DNA from: Lentisphaerota bacterium
GTDB lineage: Bacteria; Verrucomicrobiota; Lentisphaeria; Oligosphaerales; Oligosphaeraceae
Length of the DNA: 6,623 bases
Assembly (NCBI GenBank): GCA_012800625.1
Contig: JAAZIY010000037.1
Span: 1-6,623 of the forward strand
Direction of reading: 5' to 3'
Part shown: positions 1 to 5,518 of the stretch, piece by piece
How positions within the stretch are numbered: the first letter of the stretch is position 1
How the letters are laid out: every line of letters starts with the position of its first letter
Program-made: the position numbers and the translations under genes
The notes under the pieces: model-generated
The model's database searches: none
What the model was told of the DNA's origin: nothing
What the model saw: the letters and a program-made list of their open reading frames with translations, nothing else

Positions 1-816
1 AGCGCCGGCAGGTACGACTACGTGCGCCCGGAGATCTGCCAGGAGGCGGTTTTGGACATACGCGAGGGACGCCACCCGGTGCTGGACGCCAGGCTCACGC
101 AGGAGGCTTTTGTGCCCAACGATGTGCTGCTGGACAACTGCCACAATCAGCTTGCCATTATCACCGGCCCGAACATGGCGGGCAAATCAACCTATATACG
201 CCAGGTGGCCCTGCTCGTCATCATGGCGCAGATGGGTAGCTTTATCCCGGCCGGCAAGGCGCGTATAGGCCTGGTGGACCGCATCTTTACCAGGGTGGGC
301 GCCGCCGACGACATCAGCCGGGGACAGTCCACCTTTATGGTGGAAATGGTGGAGACCGCCAATATCCTCAATCACGCCAGCGCGCAAAGCCTGATCATAC
401 TAGATGAGATCGGGCGCGGCACGAGCACCTTTGACGGTCTCAGCCTGGCCTGGGCCGTGGCCGAGTACCTGCACGACAACCCCAAGGTGAAGGCGCGCAC
501 GCTTTTTGCCACTCATTACCATGAGTTGACCGAGCTGGCTTTGACCAAGAAGGGCGTGAAAAACTATAATGTCATGGTCAAGGAGCAGGGCGACAACATC
601 ATCTTTGTGCGCAAAATCATGCCGGGCTGCGCCGACAAAAGCTACGGCATACACGTGGCGCGCCTGGCCGGCATACCGGCCAGCGTTATCGGCAGAGCGG
701 CAGAAGTGCTCAATAACCTGGAAAACAACGAGTTCGGCGACGAGGGCAAGCCGAAGCTCGCCCAGAGCCGCAGACGCAAGAAGGAAAGTGACGGACAACA
801 GCTCGAACTGTTTTGA
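1..816 (+). CDS. mutS: DNA mismatch repair ATPase MutS, C-terminal part (5' end outside window)
   Basis: This is the ATPase and dimerisation end of MutS, which binds mismatches and recruits MutL in post-replicative repair. The frame is open from base 1, so the gene enters from the left; 271 residues are visible. Counting from base 1, the Walker A loop GPNMAGKST lies at residues 56-64, followed by the RIFTRVGAADD segment and the SRGQSTFMVEM signature. Walker B is LIILDEIG (Asp135, Glu136), then GRGTSTFDGLS, and the switch histidine lies in ATHYHEL (His172). All nucleotide-binding residues are intact. The mismatch-recognition, connector and lever domains lie upstream, outside the window. The protein ends in a charged tail terminating in QLELF, which resembles a sliding-clamp-binding peptide. 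thiE follows after 44 bp. Identification is very secure; the possibility that it is MutS2 is excluded by the motif wording and by the absence of a Smr domain. Confidence 0.97.
   Translation, partial: SAGRYDYVRPEICQEAVLDIREGRHPVLDARLTQEAFVPNDVLLDNCHNQLAIITGPNMAGKSTYIRQVALLVIMAQMGSFIPAGKARIGLVDRIFTRVGAADDISRGQSTFMVEMVETANILNHASAQSLIILDEIGRGTSTFDGLSLAWAVAEYLHDNPKVKARTLFATHYHELTELALTKKGVKNYNVMVKEQGDNIIFVRKIMPGCADKSYGIHVARLAGIPASVIGRAAEVLNNLENNEFGDEGKPKLAQSRRRKKESDGQQLELF
799..813 (+). other. Putative beta-clamp-binding pentapeptide (QLELF) at the MutS C-terminus
   Basis: The last five codons of mutS encode Gln-Leu-Glu-Leu-Phe. This matches the bacterial sliding-clamp-binding consensus (QL[SD]LF) except for Glu at the third position. 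MutS proteins are known to bind the DnaN clamp through such C-terminal motifs. The position at the very end of a flexible charged tail fits that role. Binding is inferred from the motif alone. Confidence 0.6.
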
Positions 817-850
817 AGAATTTTGGACGGAAAACGCATGGCAATTTCAG

Positions 851-855
851 AGGAG
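851..855 (+). promoter_or_regulatory. Shine-Dalgarno site that decides the thiE start
   Basis: AGGAG lies 5 bases before the ATG at 861. An in-frame upstream TTG at 813 overlaps the mutS stop codon but has no ribosome-binding site. Starting there would add 16 residues with no counterpart in the family, so 861 is preferred. Confidence 0.75.
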
Positions 856-860
856 CCGTT

Positions 861-1499
861 ATGTTAAGATTCGACCCGCGTTTATATTTGGTCACGCAGC
901 GTTATAACTACAGCCGCGAGGAGTTTCTCGAGCGCGTGGACGCGGCTATACGCGGCGGGGTAAGCGCCGTGCAGCTGCGCGAGAAACAGGCCGAGGGGCG
1001 CGAGTTTTACGAGCTTGCCCTGGCTCTGGGCGCGCTTTGTCGTCAGCGCCGCGTCAGCTTCTGGGTAAACGACCGTGTAGATGTTGCTCTGGCGGCGCAG
1101 GCCGACGGTGTGCACGTCGGTCAGGCGGACCTGCCTGCCGAGGCGCTGCGCCGCATCCTCCCCAGACAGACCCTGCTGGGCGTTTCGGCATACACAGTCG
1201 CTGAGGCCCAGGCCGCCGAGCAGGCCGGCGCCGATTGTGTGGGCTGTGGCGCGCTGTTCAGCACTGAAACCAAGCCTATCAAGCTCTTAAGCAGGGAAGA
1301 ACTGCAGGCCATTCGTGCCGCAGTGCGCATACCCATACTGGCCATAGGCGGCATCAATGCGGACAATGCCGCCGTCCCCATTGCCGCCGGCGCCGACGGT
1401 GTGGCTGTGGTCTCAGCCATCATGCTGGCCGCCGACCCCCATGCCGCCGCCAAAAAACTGCGCCAGGTGGTGGACGAGGCGCTGGCGACCCGTCAATAG
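861..1499 (+). CDS. thiE: Thiamine-phosphate synthase (thiamine-phosphate pyrophosphorylase)
   Basis: The enzyme condenses HMP-pyrophosphate with the thiazole phosphate to give thiamine monophosphate in the cytoplasm. The 212-residue product has the usual ThiE length and TIM-barrel motif order. VQLREK (residues 37-42) and VNDRVDVALAAQADGVHVGQ (residues 69-88) bind pyrophosphate and Mg. GVSAYT is at 107-112, and the GADCVGCGALFSTETKP stretch (123-139) corresponds to the canonical GADYVGVGPIFPTxTK. IPILAIGGIN is at 157-166 and GADGVAVVSAIM at 178-189. The VGCGALFST variant replaces the common VGVGPIFPT but keeps the Thr/Lys positions. No other thi gene and no TPP riboswitch is visible in the short upstream gap, so it is probably cotranscribed with mutS. 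TenI-type paralogues share the fold; the intact substrate motifs favour a true ThiE. Confidence 0.92.
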   Translation: MLRFDPRLYLVTQRYNYSREEFLERVDAAIRGGVSAVQLREKQAEGREFYELALALGALCRQRRVSFWVNDRVDVALAAQADGVHVGQADLPAEALRRILPRQTLLGVSAYTVAEAQAAEQAGADCVGCGALFSTETKPIKLLSREELQAIRAAVRIPILAIGGINADNAAVPIAAGADGVAVVSAIMLAADPHAAAKKLRQVVDEALATRQ

Positions 1500-1500
1500 G

Positions 1501-1534
1501 AAGGGGGAGGACACGAAGGCACGCCAGGTTTTTT
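1501..1534 (+). repeat. Intergenic decamer-family repeat, short copy after thiE
   Basis: It begins 1 nt after the thiE stop codon with the leader AAGGGGGAGGACAC (1501-1514), identical to two leaders in the gcvH/yejB array. A single unit follows (GAAGGCACGC), then a T-rich edge (AGGTTTTTTG). It reads in the direction of thiE transcription. Confidence 0.75.
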
Positions 1535-1566
1535 GTGCTTTTCCCTTTAGGCTGGGTCTAAATCAT

Positions 1567-1572
1567 AAAGGA
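1567..1572 (+). promoter_or_regulatory. Shine-Dalgarno site of the amidohydrolase gene
   Basis: AAAGGA lies 6 bases before the ATG at 1579. It fixes the start at MFIDIHAH. The longer open frame reaching back to 1357 runs through thiE in another frame and through the repeat, and is spurious there. Confidence 0.75.
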
Positions 1573-1578
1573 TTTCTA

Positions 1579-2472
1579 ATGTTTATCGATATTCACGCTC
1601 ACGCCTACCGGCGTCCGGTGCCTTTTGTTGTGCAATTCCCTACGGTGGAAGAGCTAATCCGGCGTTACGACGAGGCCAATATCCGTATGGGCTGCGTACT
1701 GCCAGTGGTCAGCCCCGAGATTTACATGCCTCAGGCCAACGAGGACATCCTGGAGATGGCCGAGCAGTATCCTGAGCGCATCATCCCCTGGTGCAACATA
1801 GACCCGCGCGCCCTGACTAATGCCTGCGACGCACCGCTGGACCGCATCATGCGCTACTACAAAGACAAGGGCTGCAAAGGTATAGGCGAGATCATGCCGA
1901 ATCTGCCCATGAACGACCCCATGCTGCAGAACCTCTTTAAACATGCCGAGGCGGTGGGATTGCCGGTCACATTTGACGGTTCGGACCGCACAAGCGGCGA
2001 TTTTGGCCTCTATGACGAGCCTGGGCTGCCGCAGTTGGAGCATACCCTGCAGCGCTTCCCCAATCTCGTCGTGCTCGGACATGGACCTACGGTGTGGGCG
2101 GAGATATCAAGCATTAAAAATCCCGCCAGCCGCAAGACCGCCTTCAAGCCGGACGGCGAGCAGGTGGGCTGGAACCCGCCCGCAGGCAAAGTCCAGGAAG
2201 AAGGCGTGCTGCAACACTTGCTGCGCAACTACGAAAATTTTCACGGCGAGCTTTCGGATGCCTACAGCGCCTTGGCTAGGGATGAGGACTACGGGCCGAA
2301 ATTCCTCACCGAGTTCCAGGACCGTCTGTTTTTCGGCAGTGACTGCTGTTGTCCTACCATGCCATTCAAGACCCACGAGTTATTGCTGGCCTGGCGTGCC
2401 GACAAGAAGATTTCCGAAAGCGTGTTTGCCAAGATCGCCCGCGAGAACGCCATGCGCCTGCTCGGGCTTTGA
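1579..2472 (+). CDS. Amidohydrolase-2 (COG2159) TIM-barrel metal-dependent hydrolase
   Basis: This 297-residue protein has the layout of the amidohydrolase-2 family, which includes hydrolases and ACMSD-like decarboxylases. The N-terminal metal motif is DIHAH (His6, His8), followed by a KGIGE loop (Glu104), FPNLVVLGHGPTVWAEI (His168) and FFGSD (Asp255). It ends in the typical C-terminal helix ARENAMRLLGL. The start is supported by AAAGGA and by the family's usual beginning close to the HxH motif. The odd point is residue 133: in LPVTFDGSD an Asp sits where, from memory, relatives have His (LPVTFH). That would change or abolish one metal ligand. Three consecutive cysteines (256-258) follow the catalytic Asp255. 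The substrate cannot be inferred: neither thiE nor the LRR gene suggests one. Family assignment is firm; specificity is unknown. Confidence 0.85.
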   Translation: MFIDIHAHAYRRPVPFVVQFPTVEELIRRYDEANIRMGCVLPVVSPEIYMPQANEDILEMAEQYPERIIPWCNIDPRALTNACDAPLDRIMRYYKDKGCKGIGEIMPNLPMNDPMLQNLFKHAEAVGLPVTFDGSDRTSGDFGLYDEPGLPQLEHTLQRFPNLVVLGHGPTVWAEISSIKNPASRKTAFKPDGEQVGWNPPAGKVQEEGVLQHLLRNYENFHGELSDAYSALARDEDYGPKFLTEFQDRLFFGSDCCCPTMPFKTHELLLAWRADKKISESVFAKIARENAMRLLGL

Positions 2473-2488
2473 AGCGGTATCCTTGCCT

Positions 2489-2531
2489 ATTTTGGACACT
2501 AAGACACACTAAGGCACACGAAGACACACCA
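2489..2531 (+). repeat. Intergenic decamer-family repeat between amidohydrolase and LRR genes
   Basis: The copy opens with the leader ATTTTGGACAC (2489-2499). Three imperfect decamers follow in exact 10-base register: AAGACACACT, AAGGCACACG and AAGACACACC (2501-2530). It starts 16 bases after the amidohydrolase stop and runs up to the ATG of the next gene, so it occupies the expected ribosome-binding region. Orientation follows transcription. Confidence 0.8.
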
Positions 2532-3479
2532 ATGCGACATCTGATTTTTTTTATTCTGCTGTTTTTTCCTTTTTCCTTCCTGTCTTTGTATGGCCAAAGC
2601 GGCTATACTCTGAATCCCGAGGGTATCAGTTTTCAGGGCCTGCTTTTTGCCGATAAGCTTAATGCTGCCCGCCGTGAATTTGCCGCGCAGGGCGACAATG
2701 CGGTTTTGCGCTCTGTTACTGCGCGTGCTCTCAATCAGGAGGGCCTGTCCCTGCTCTGTGAAAGCTTTCCGGAACTAGCGAGCCTGGAACTGCTTTATTC
2801 GCCGGATATCAGTGACCTGGGCTATTTGCGCTCCTCAGGCGGCTTGCTCGAGCTTAAGCTGCAAGGCCTGGAGCAGATAAAGGACTTGCAAACCCTGCCG
2901 GAATTGCCCGCCCTGCAAAAACTGCAGTTGATATATCTGCCTTTGCAGAGCCTGCAGGGCTTGAGCAGGATGACTAGGCTGAATGAGCTGGACCTGGAGT
3001 TGCCGGCTTTGACTGACTTTGACAGCCTGGCGGAAATCAAAAGACTGGAGATACTTAAGATAAAGGCCGAAGACCTGGGGGACCTGAAGTTTTTGCAAAG
3101 CCAGAGAAGACTGCTAAGGCTGGAGCTAAGCAGCGCCGACTTCAATAATATCGAGGCTTTGCAGAAATTGACCAGACTGCGCATACTGCGGCTTGCAAAT
3201 ACGGCGGAAAGTAAAAAAAACCTCTCGCTTAAGTTTTTAAACGACTGTCGGAATATCTCACATCTGCAACTAAGCAACTTTTTCTTGCAGGATGCGGAGT
3301 CTTTGCAGGCCCTGACCGGGTTGGCATATCTAGACTTGGGCGGCTGCCAGGGCCTCGAATCGCTGGAGCCGCTAAGGAACCTGCCGCTGTTGCGCACAGT
3401 GAAGCTGCCGCAGGGCAACTTCAAGCCGGAGGACCTGGGAGCGCTGCGCAAAGGAGTCAATATAATAAGCGCCGAATGA
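2532..3479 (+). CDS. Secreted leucine-rich-repeat protein, internalin/SDS22-like
   Basis: The 315-residue product starts with Met-Arg-His and a strongly hydrophobic stretch (about residues 4-20). SLYG-Q near residue 21/22 is a plausible signal peptidase I site; there is no lipobox Cys. A short N-terminal region (about 25-79) is followed by roughly ten leucine-rich units of mostly 22-23 residues (about 80-308). Typical units begin PALQKLQL, TRLNELDL, RRLLRLEL and TGLAYLDL. This suggests a curved solenoid exported across the inner membrane and used for protein binding; the partner is unknown. The start at 2532 is chosen because it directly precedes the signal peptide, although no Shine-Dalgarno is visible and the preceding bases are decamer repeat. 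An in-frame extension upstream would translate amidohydrolase sequence and repeat. No membrane anchor or sorting motif is seen at the C-terminus. Confidence 0.75.
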   Translation: MRHLIFFILLFFPFSFLSLYGQSGYTLNPEGISFQGLLFADKLNAARREFAAQGDNAVLRSVTARALNQEGLSLLCESFPELASLELLYSPDISDLGYLRSSGGLLELKLQGLEQIKDLQTLPELPALQKLQLIYLPLQSLQGLSRMTRLNELDLELPALTDFDSLAEIKRLEILKIKAEDLGDLKFLQSQRRLLRLELSSADFNNIEALQKLTRLRILRLANTAESKKNLSLKFLNDCRNISHLQLSNFFLQDAESLQALTGLAYLDLGGCQGLESLEPLRNLPLLRTVKLPQGNFKPEDLGALRKGVNIISAE

Positions 3480-3486
3480 AACCGGG

Positions 3487-3511
3487 AAGAGCACTAAGAG
3501 GCAAAGATTTT
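3487..3511 (+). repeat. Degenerate decamer-family remnant between LRR gene and gcvH
   Basis: AAGAGCACTAAGAGGCAAAG followed by ATTTT resembles decayed units (AAGAGACACG, AAGGCACACG) with the T-rich right edge. The period is disturbed to about 9 and 8 bases. It lies 7 bases after the LRR stop and reads with transcription. The match is suggestive only. Confidence 0.4.
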
Positions 3512-3530
3512 AAAGAACATACATTGCATC

Positions 3531-3537
3531 AAAGGAG
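3531..3537 (+). promoter_or_regulatory. Strong Shine-Dalgarno site of gcvH
   Basis: AAAGGAG lies 9 bases before the ATG at 3547. It is the best ribosome-binding site in the window and fixes the start at MLKYSEEHQW. Confidence 0.8.
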
Positions 3538-3546
3538 TAGGCGAAC

Positions 3547-3912
3547 ATGCTAAAATATAGCGAAGAGCATCAGTGGGTGAGAAAATATAGCGACAATTGC
3601 TATGAGATCGGTATTAGTGCCTACGGCGCCGAAGAACTGGGAGAGCTGAATTTCATCGAGCTGCCCAAACCGGAAAGCCGGCTGCAAGCCGGAGAGCCGC
3701 TCTGCGTGGTCGAGTCGGTGAAGGCCGCATCAGACCTGCTCTCTCCGCTCACAGGAACAGTCACCGAGGTTAATATTCTGCTGGAGAGCAATCCCGCCCT
3801 GATCAATGAGTCGCCCGAGCAAAAAGGCTGGATTTGCCGTTGCAAGGACGTAGACCCCCAGGAATTCGAGACGCTGATGAGCAGCGAGGAATATCAGCGC
3901 TATATCAAGTAA
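3547..3912 (+). CDS. gcvH: Glycine cleavage system H protein (lipoyl carrier)
   Basis: GcvH carries the aminomethyl group on a lipoyl-lysine arm between the P, T and L proteins of glycine cleavage. The 121-residue product matches the family from the first residues (LKYSEEHQWVRK; family LKYxxEHEW). GISAYGAEELGELNFIELP follows (residues 22-40), then the lipoylation site ESVKAASD with Lys59, and finally the PALINESP and GWI segments that close the hammerhead fold (residues 83-96). Length is slightly below the usual 125-130 residues, mostly because the tail is short. No gcvT, gcvP or lipoate-attachment gene is present in the window, so it stands alone here. It could serve a distant GCS or act in lipoate relay, as some solitary GcvH proteins do. 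It ends directly in the repeat array, with the stop TAA overlapping the repeat leader. Confidence 0.93.
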   Translation: MLKYSEEHQWVRKYSDNCYEIGISAYGAEELGELNFIELPKPESRLQAGEPLCVVESVKAASDLLSPLTGTVTEVNILLESNPALINESPEQKGWICRCKDVDPQEFETLMSSEEYQRYIK

Positions 3913-4003
3913 GGGGGAGGACACCAAGGCACACGAAGGGGGAGGACACGAAGAGACACGAAGAGACACGAAGAGACACGAAGAGACACGAAGGCACGCG
4001 AAG
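3911..4003 (+). repeat. Composite decamer tandem array in the convergent gcvH/yejB gap
   Basis: The array begins in the gcvH stop codon with AAGGGGGAGGACAC (3911-3924) and one to two units. A second identical leader follows at 3936-3949. Then come four perfect copies of AAGAGACACG (3951-3990), a variant AAGGCACGCG (3991-4000) and AAG. It ends two bases before the yejB stop codon, next to TTTTATG. It fills the whole gap between two converging genes and reads in the gcvH direction. The nested second leader suggests duplication or insertion of one element into another. No rho-independent hairpin is present. The opposite-strand transcript coming from yejB would be pyrimidine-rich. Confidence 0.93.
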
Positions 4004-4005
4004 TT

Positions 4006-5052
4006 TTATGTCTTGTCAAAATTTATTCTCGGGTCTATCAGCACGTAGCACAGGTCTGAGAGCACGTTGCCCAGCAGTCCCAGCACTGAGGTCAGTGCCA
4101 GTATGCCCATAAATACGGGGTAGTCTCTGCTCACGATGGCCTCCAGGCTAAGGCTGCCCATGCCGGGTATCTCGAAGACCCTTTCGATGATCACCGAGCC
4201 TGCAAACATCAATGTGAGTATGGAGCCGAATCCGGTTGACACTGGTATGATGGCATTTCTCAGGGCATGTCCCCAGAGTGCGCGCGCCGTGCTGCCGCCC
4301 TTGGCATAGACGGTGCGCACGTAGTCGCTGTTGATCTGTTCGAGCAGCGAGTTTTTCATCAGCATGGTAAGCAGTGCGAAGTTGCCCGAAATATAGCATA
4401 CCAGGGGCAGCAGCATATGGCTGGCTATGTCTTTTAGCTTGCCGAGGCTAGAAAGCTCGGCATGATTTTGCGCCTTGAAGCCGGAGGCCGGCAGCAGGTC
4501 CCAGAGACCTTCAGTGGTGCCGCAGAAGAGCATTTTGAGCAGCATTCCCAAGGCGAAGGCCGGGATGGCGTAGCCGATAAAAACCGTGATGCTGCTGACT
4601 AAGTCGAAGCTTTCGCCGTGCTTCAGGGCCTTGCCCACTCCCAAGGGGATGCAGACCAGGTAGCTGAGGATGAAACTGGGGATGCCGAAGGCCAACGAAA
4701 TGGGGAAACGCTGGGCGATTAGCTGCCAGGCCGTGCGGTTGGGATACTTGTAGGATTCCATGCGCATGCCTATGCGCTTCTGCGTCAGCCAGCGCCAGTA
4801 GCGCAGCAGGAAGGGCTGGTCAAAGGCGTAATGCCGGCGTATGGCTTGGCGCTGCTCCTCGGATATGGCCGAGCCGGCTTCCTGGCCGGAGCCGCTTTCG
4901 CCGCCGGCCCCGCCGCCTTTCATGCGCAGCAAGGCCTGCTCGACCGGGCCGCCGGGCACAAATTGTATGATGCTGAAACATAAAAAGGTGATCCCCAGAA
5001 AAGTCGGTATCACCAGCAGCAAGCGGCGTATGAAATAATGTAGGAGTTCCAA
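4006..5052 (-). CDS. yejB: Peptide ABC transporter inner-membrane permease, YejB-like
   Basis: This is one of the two permease subunits expected in an oligopeptide/microcin-C-type importer. From the TTG at 5052 the product has 348 residues and begins MELLHYFIRRLLLVIPTFLG, the usual YejB opening. Features in order are TM1 (about 10-31), FVPGGPVEQA (31-40), a Gly/Ser-rich insert (46-62), further membrane spans about 117-138, 152-176, 209-233 and 270-290, and a last span about 312-332. The EAA-type cytoplasmic loop that contacts the ATPase is at about 244-270 (DYVRTVYAKGGS...HALRNAIIP). ERVFEIPGMGSL, SRDYPVFMG and the terminal LIDPRINF are family hallmarks. The longer reading from the TTG at 5070 would swallow the ribosome-binding site. 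The usual partners (yejA, yejE, yejF) are not adjacent: upstream is a TPR gene and downstream is convergent gcvH. DppB/OppB subunits are the alternative, less likely because of the YejB-specific ends. Confidence 0.85.
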   Translation of the reverse strand: MELLHYFIRRLLLVIPTFLGITFLCFSIIQFVPGGPVEQALLRMKGGGAGGESGSGQEAGSAISEEQRQAIRRHYAFDQPFLLRYWRWLTQKRIGMRMESYKYPNRTAWQLIAQRFPISLAFGIPSFILSYLVCIPLGVGKALKHGESFDLVSSITVFIGYAIPAFALGMLLKMLFCGTTEGLWDLLPASGFKAQNHAELSSLGKLKDIASHMLLPLVCYISGNFALLTMLMKNSLLEQINSDYVRTVYAKGGSTARALWGHALRNAIIPVSTGFGSILTLMFAGSVIIERVFEIPGMGSLSLEAIVSRDYPVFMGILALTSVLGLLGNVLSDLCYVLIDPRINFDKT

Positions 5053-5060
5053 AACAGATA

Positions 5061-5068
5061 CCTTCTCC
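5061..5068 (-). promoter_or_regulatory. Shine-Dalgarno site that decides the yejB start
   Basis: On the minus strand GGAGAAGG lies 8 bases before the TTG at 5052. The alternative TTG at 5070 overlaps this site and has no site of its own. The family's N-terminal sequence also agrees with 5052. Confidence 0.6.
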
Positions 5069-5082
5069 AAAGCCAGTCTGGT

Positions 5083-5106
5083 AAAACTCTCTGCGTCTTC
5101 GTGTGC
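5083..5106 (-). repeat. Short decamer-family remnant between TPR gene and yejB
   Basis: On the minus strand GCACACGAAGACGCAG is followed by AGAGTTTT. It begins 4 bases after the TPR gene's stop codon, reads in the direction of transcription, and keeps the T-rich right edge seen at other copies. Only about one and a half units remain. Confidence 0.55.
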
Positions 5107-5110
5107 AGTC

Positions 5111-5518
5111 CTAGTTTTCGTTCTCCAGCATATGCTTTTGCTCTTTTTTTTCGATGATTTGTTTTATTGCCGGGGGTATTTTTTGCGGCGCCATTCTGTA
5201 GAGTCGTCTATAGTAGAGCATAGAGGTCTCGTAGTTGTTTTCGGGGTTTTCCGCCAGTGCCAGGTAACAGTCCGCCATATAGTTGCGTACTCTCTGCTGG
5301 TCTTTTTCCTTGTGCAGGCGCACAAACACCTGCTGGAAGCTGCCTATGGCCAGGCTGTACTTGCCTGCCTCCATCTGTTCGATGCCGCGGTTTTCCTGGT
5401 TGATAAGGATGCGTTTTTGCAGATTAAGCCATACTATCCATGAGCTAAGCAGCAGAAAAATCAGCACCATGACATTGCGCAGGACCGAGTTTTTTTGACT
5501 GTTCTCTTTTTTACGCAT
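5111..5518 (-). CDS. Small membrane-anchored TPR-like protein, function unknown
   Basis: I do not recognise a named family. The 135-residue product has a basic, polar N-terminus (residues 1-15), one transmembrane helix (about 16-33, VMVLIFLLLSSWIVWL) and then a soluble helical domain. Residues 44-65 (NRGIEQMEAGKYSLAIGSFQQ...) look like a TPR helix pair. Residues 76-110, with MADCYLALAE and TSMLYYRRLYRMAP, look like a second and perhaps third helix. The C-terminus is Lys/Glu-rich. The positive-inside rule suggests the N-terminus in the cytoplasm and the TPR domain in the periplasm. The ATG overlaps the trmO stop by 8 bp (ATGCGTAA), implying coupled translation. The longer frame starting at 5650 lies within trmO and is not used. 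It precedes yejB, so it may be cotranscribed with it. A role as a scaffold is inference only. Confidence 0.75.
   Translation of the reverse strand: MRKKENSQKNSVLRNVMVLIFLLLSSWIVWLNLQKRILINQENRGIEQMEAGKYSLAIGSFQQVFVRLHKEKDQQRVRNYMADCYLALAENPENNYETSMLYYRRLYRMAPQKIPPAIKQIIEKKEQKHMLENEN

Noticed and set aside
813..860. Longer thiE starting at the TTG overlapping the mutS stop codon
   Set aside because: No ribosome-binding site precedes it, the added residues do not resemble ThiE, and the ATG at 861 has AGGAG at good spacing.
1515..1542. Hairpin GAAGGCAC / GTGCTTTT after thiE as a terminator
   Set aside because: The stem needs two G-U pairs, has a 12-base loop, and is followed by CCCTTTAGG, not a T tract.
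1533..1562. Possible promoter before the amidohydrolase (TTGTGC, 18-base spacer, TCTAAA)
   Set aside because: The -10 match is poor and the implied transcript start would fall on the Shine-Dalgarno site.
2822..3460. Long minus-strand open frame opposite the LRR gene
   Set aside because: It is a compositional shadow of leucine-rich codons; its product is Ser/Leu/Arg-rich with no domain or ribosome-binding site.
3911..4003. CRISPR array
   Set aside because: The units are 10 bases, contiguous and without unique spacers; no cas genes are present.
3834..4112. Plus-strand open frame running from gcvH through the array into yejB
   Set aside because: Its middle is translated decamer repeat and both ends are other-frame readings of solid genes.
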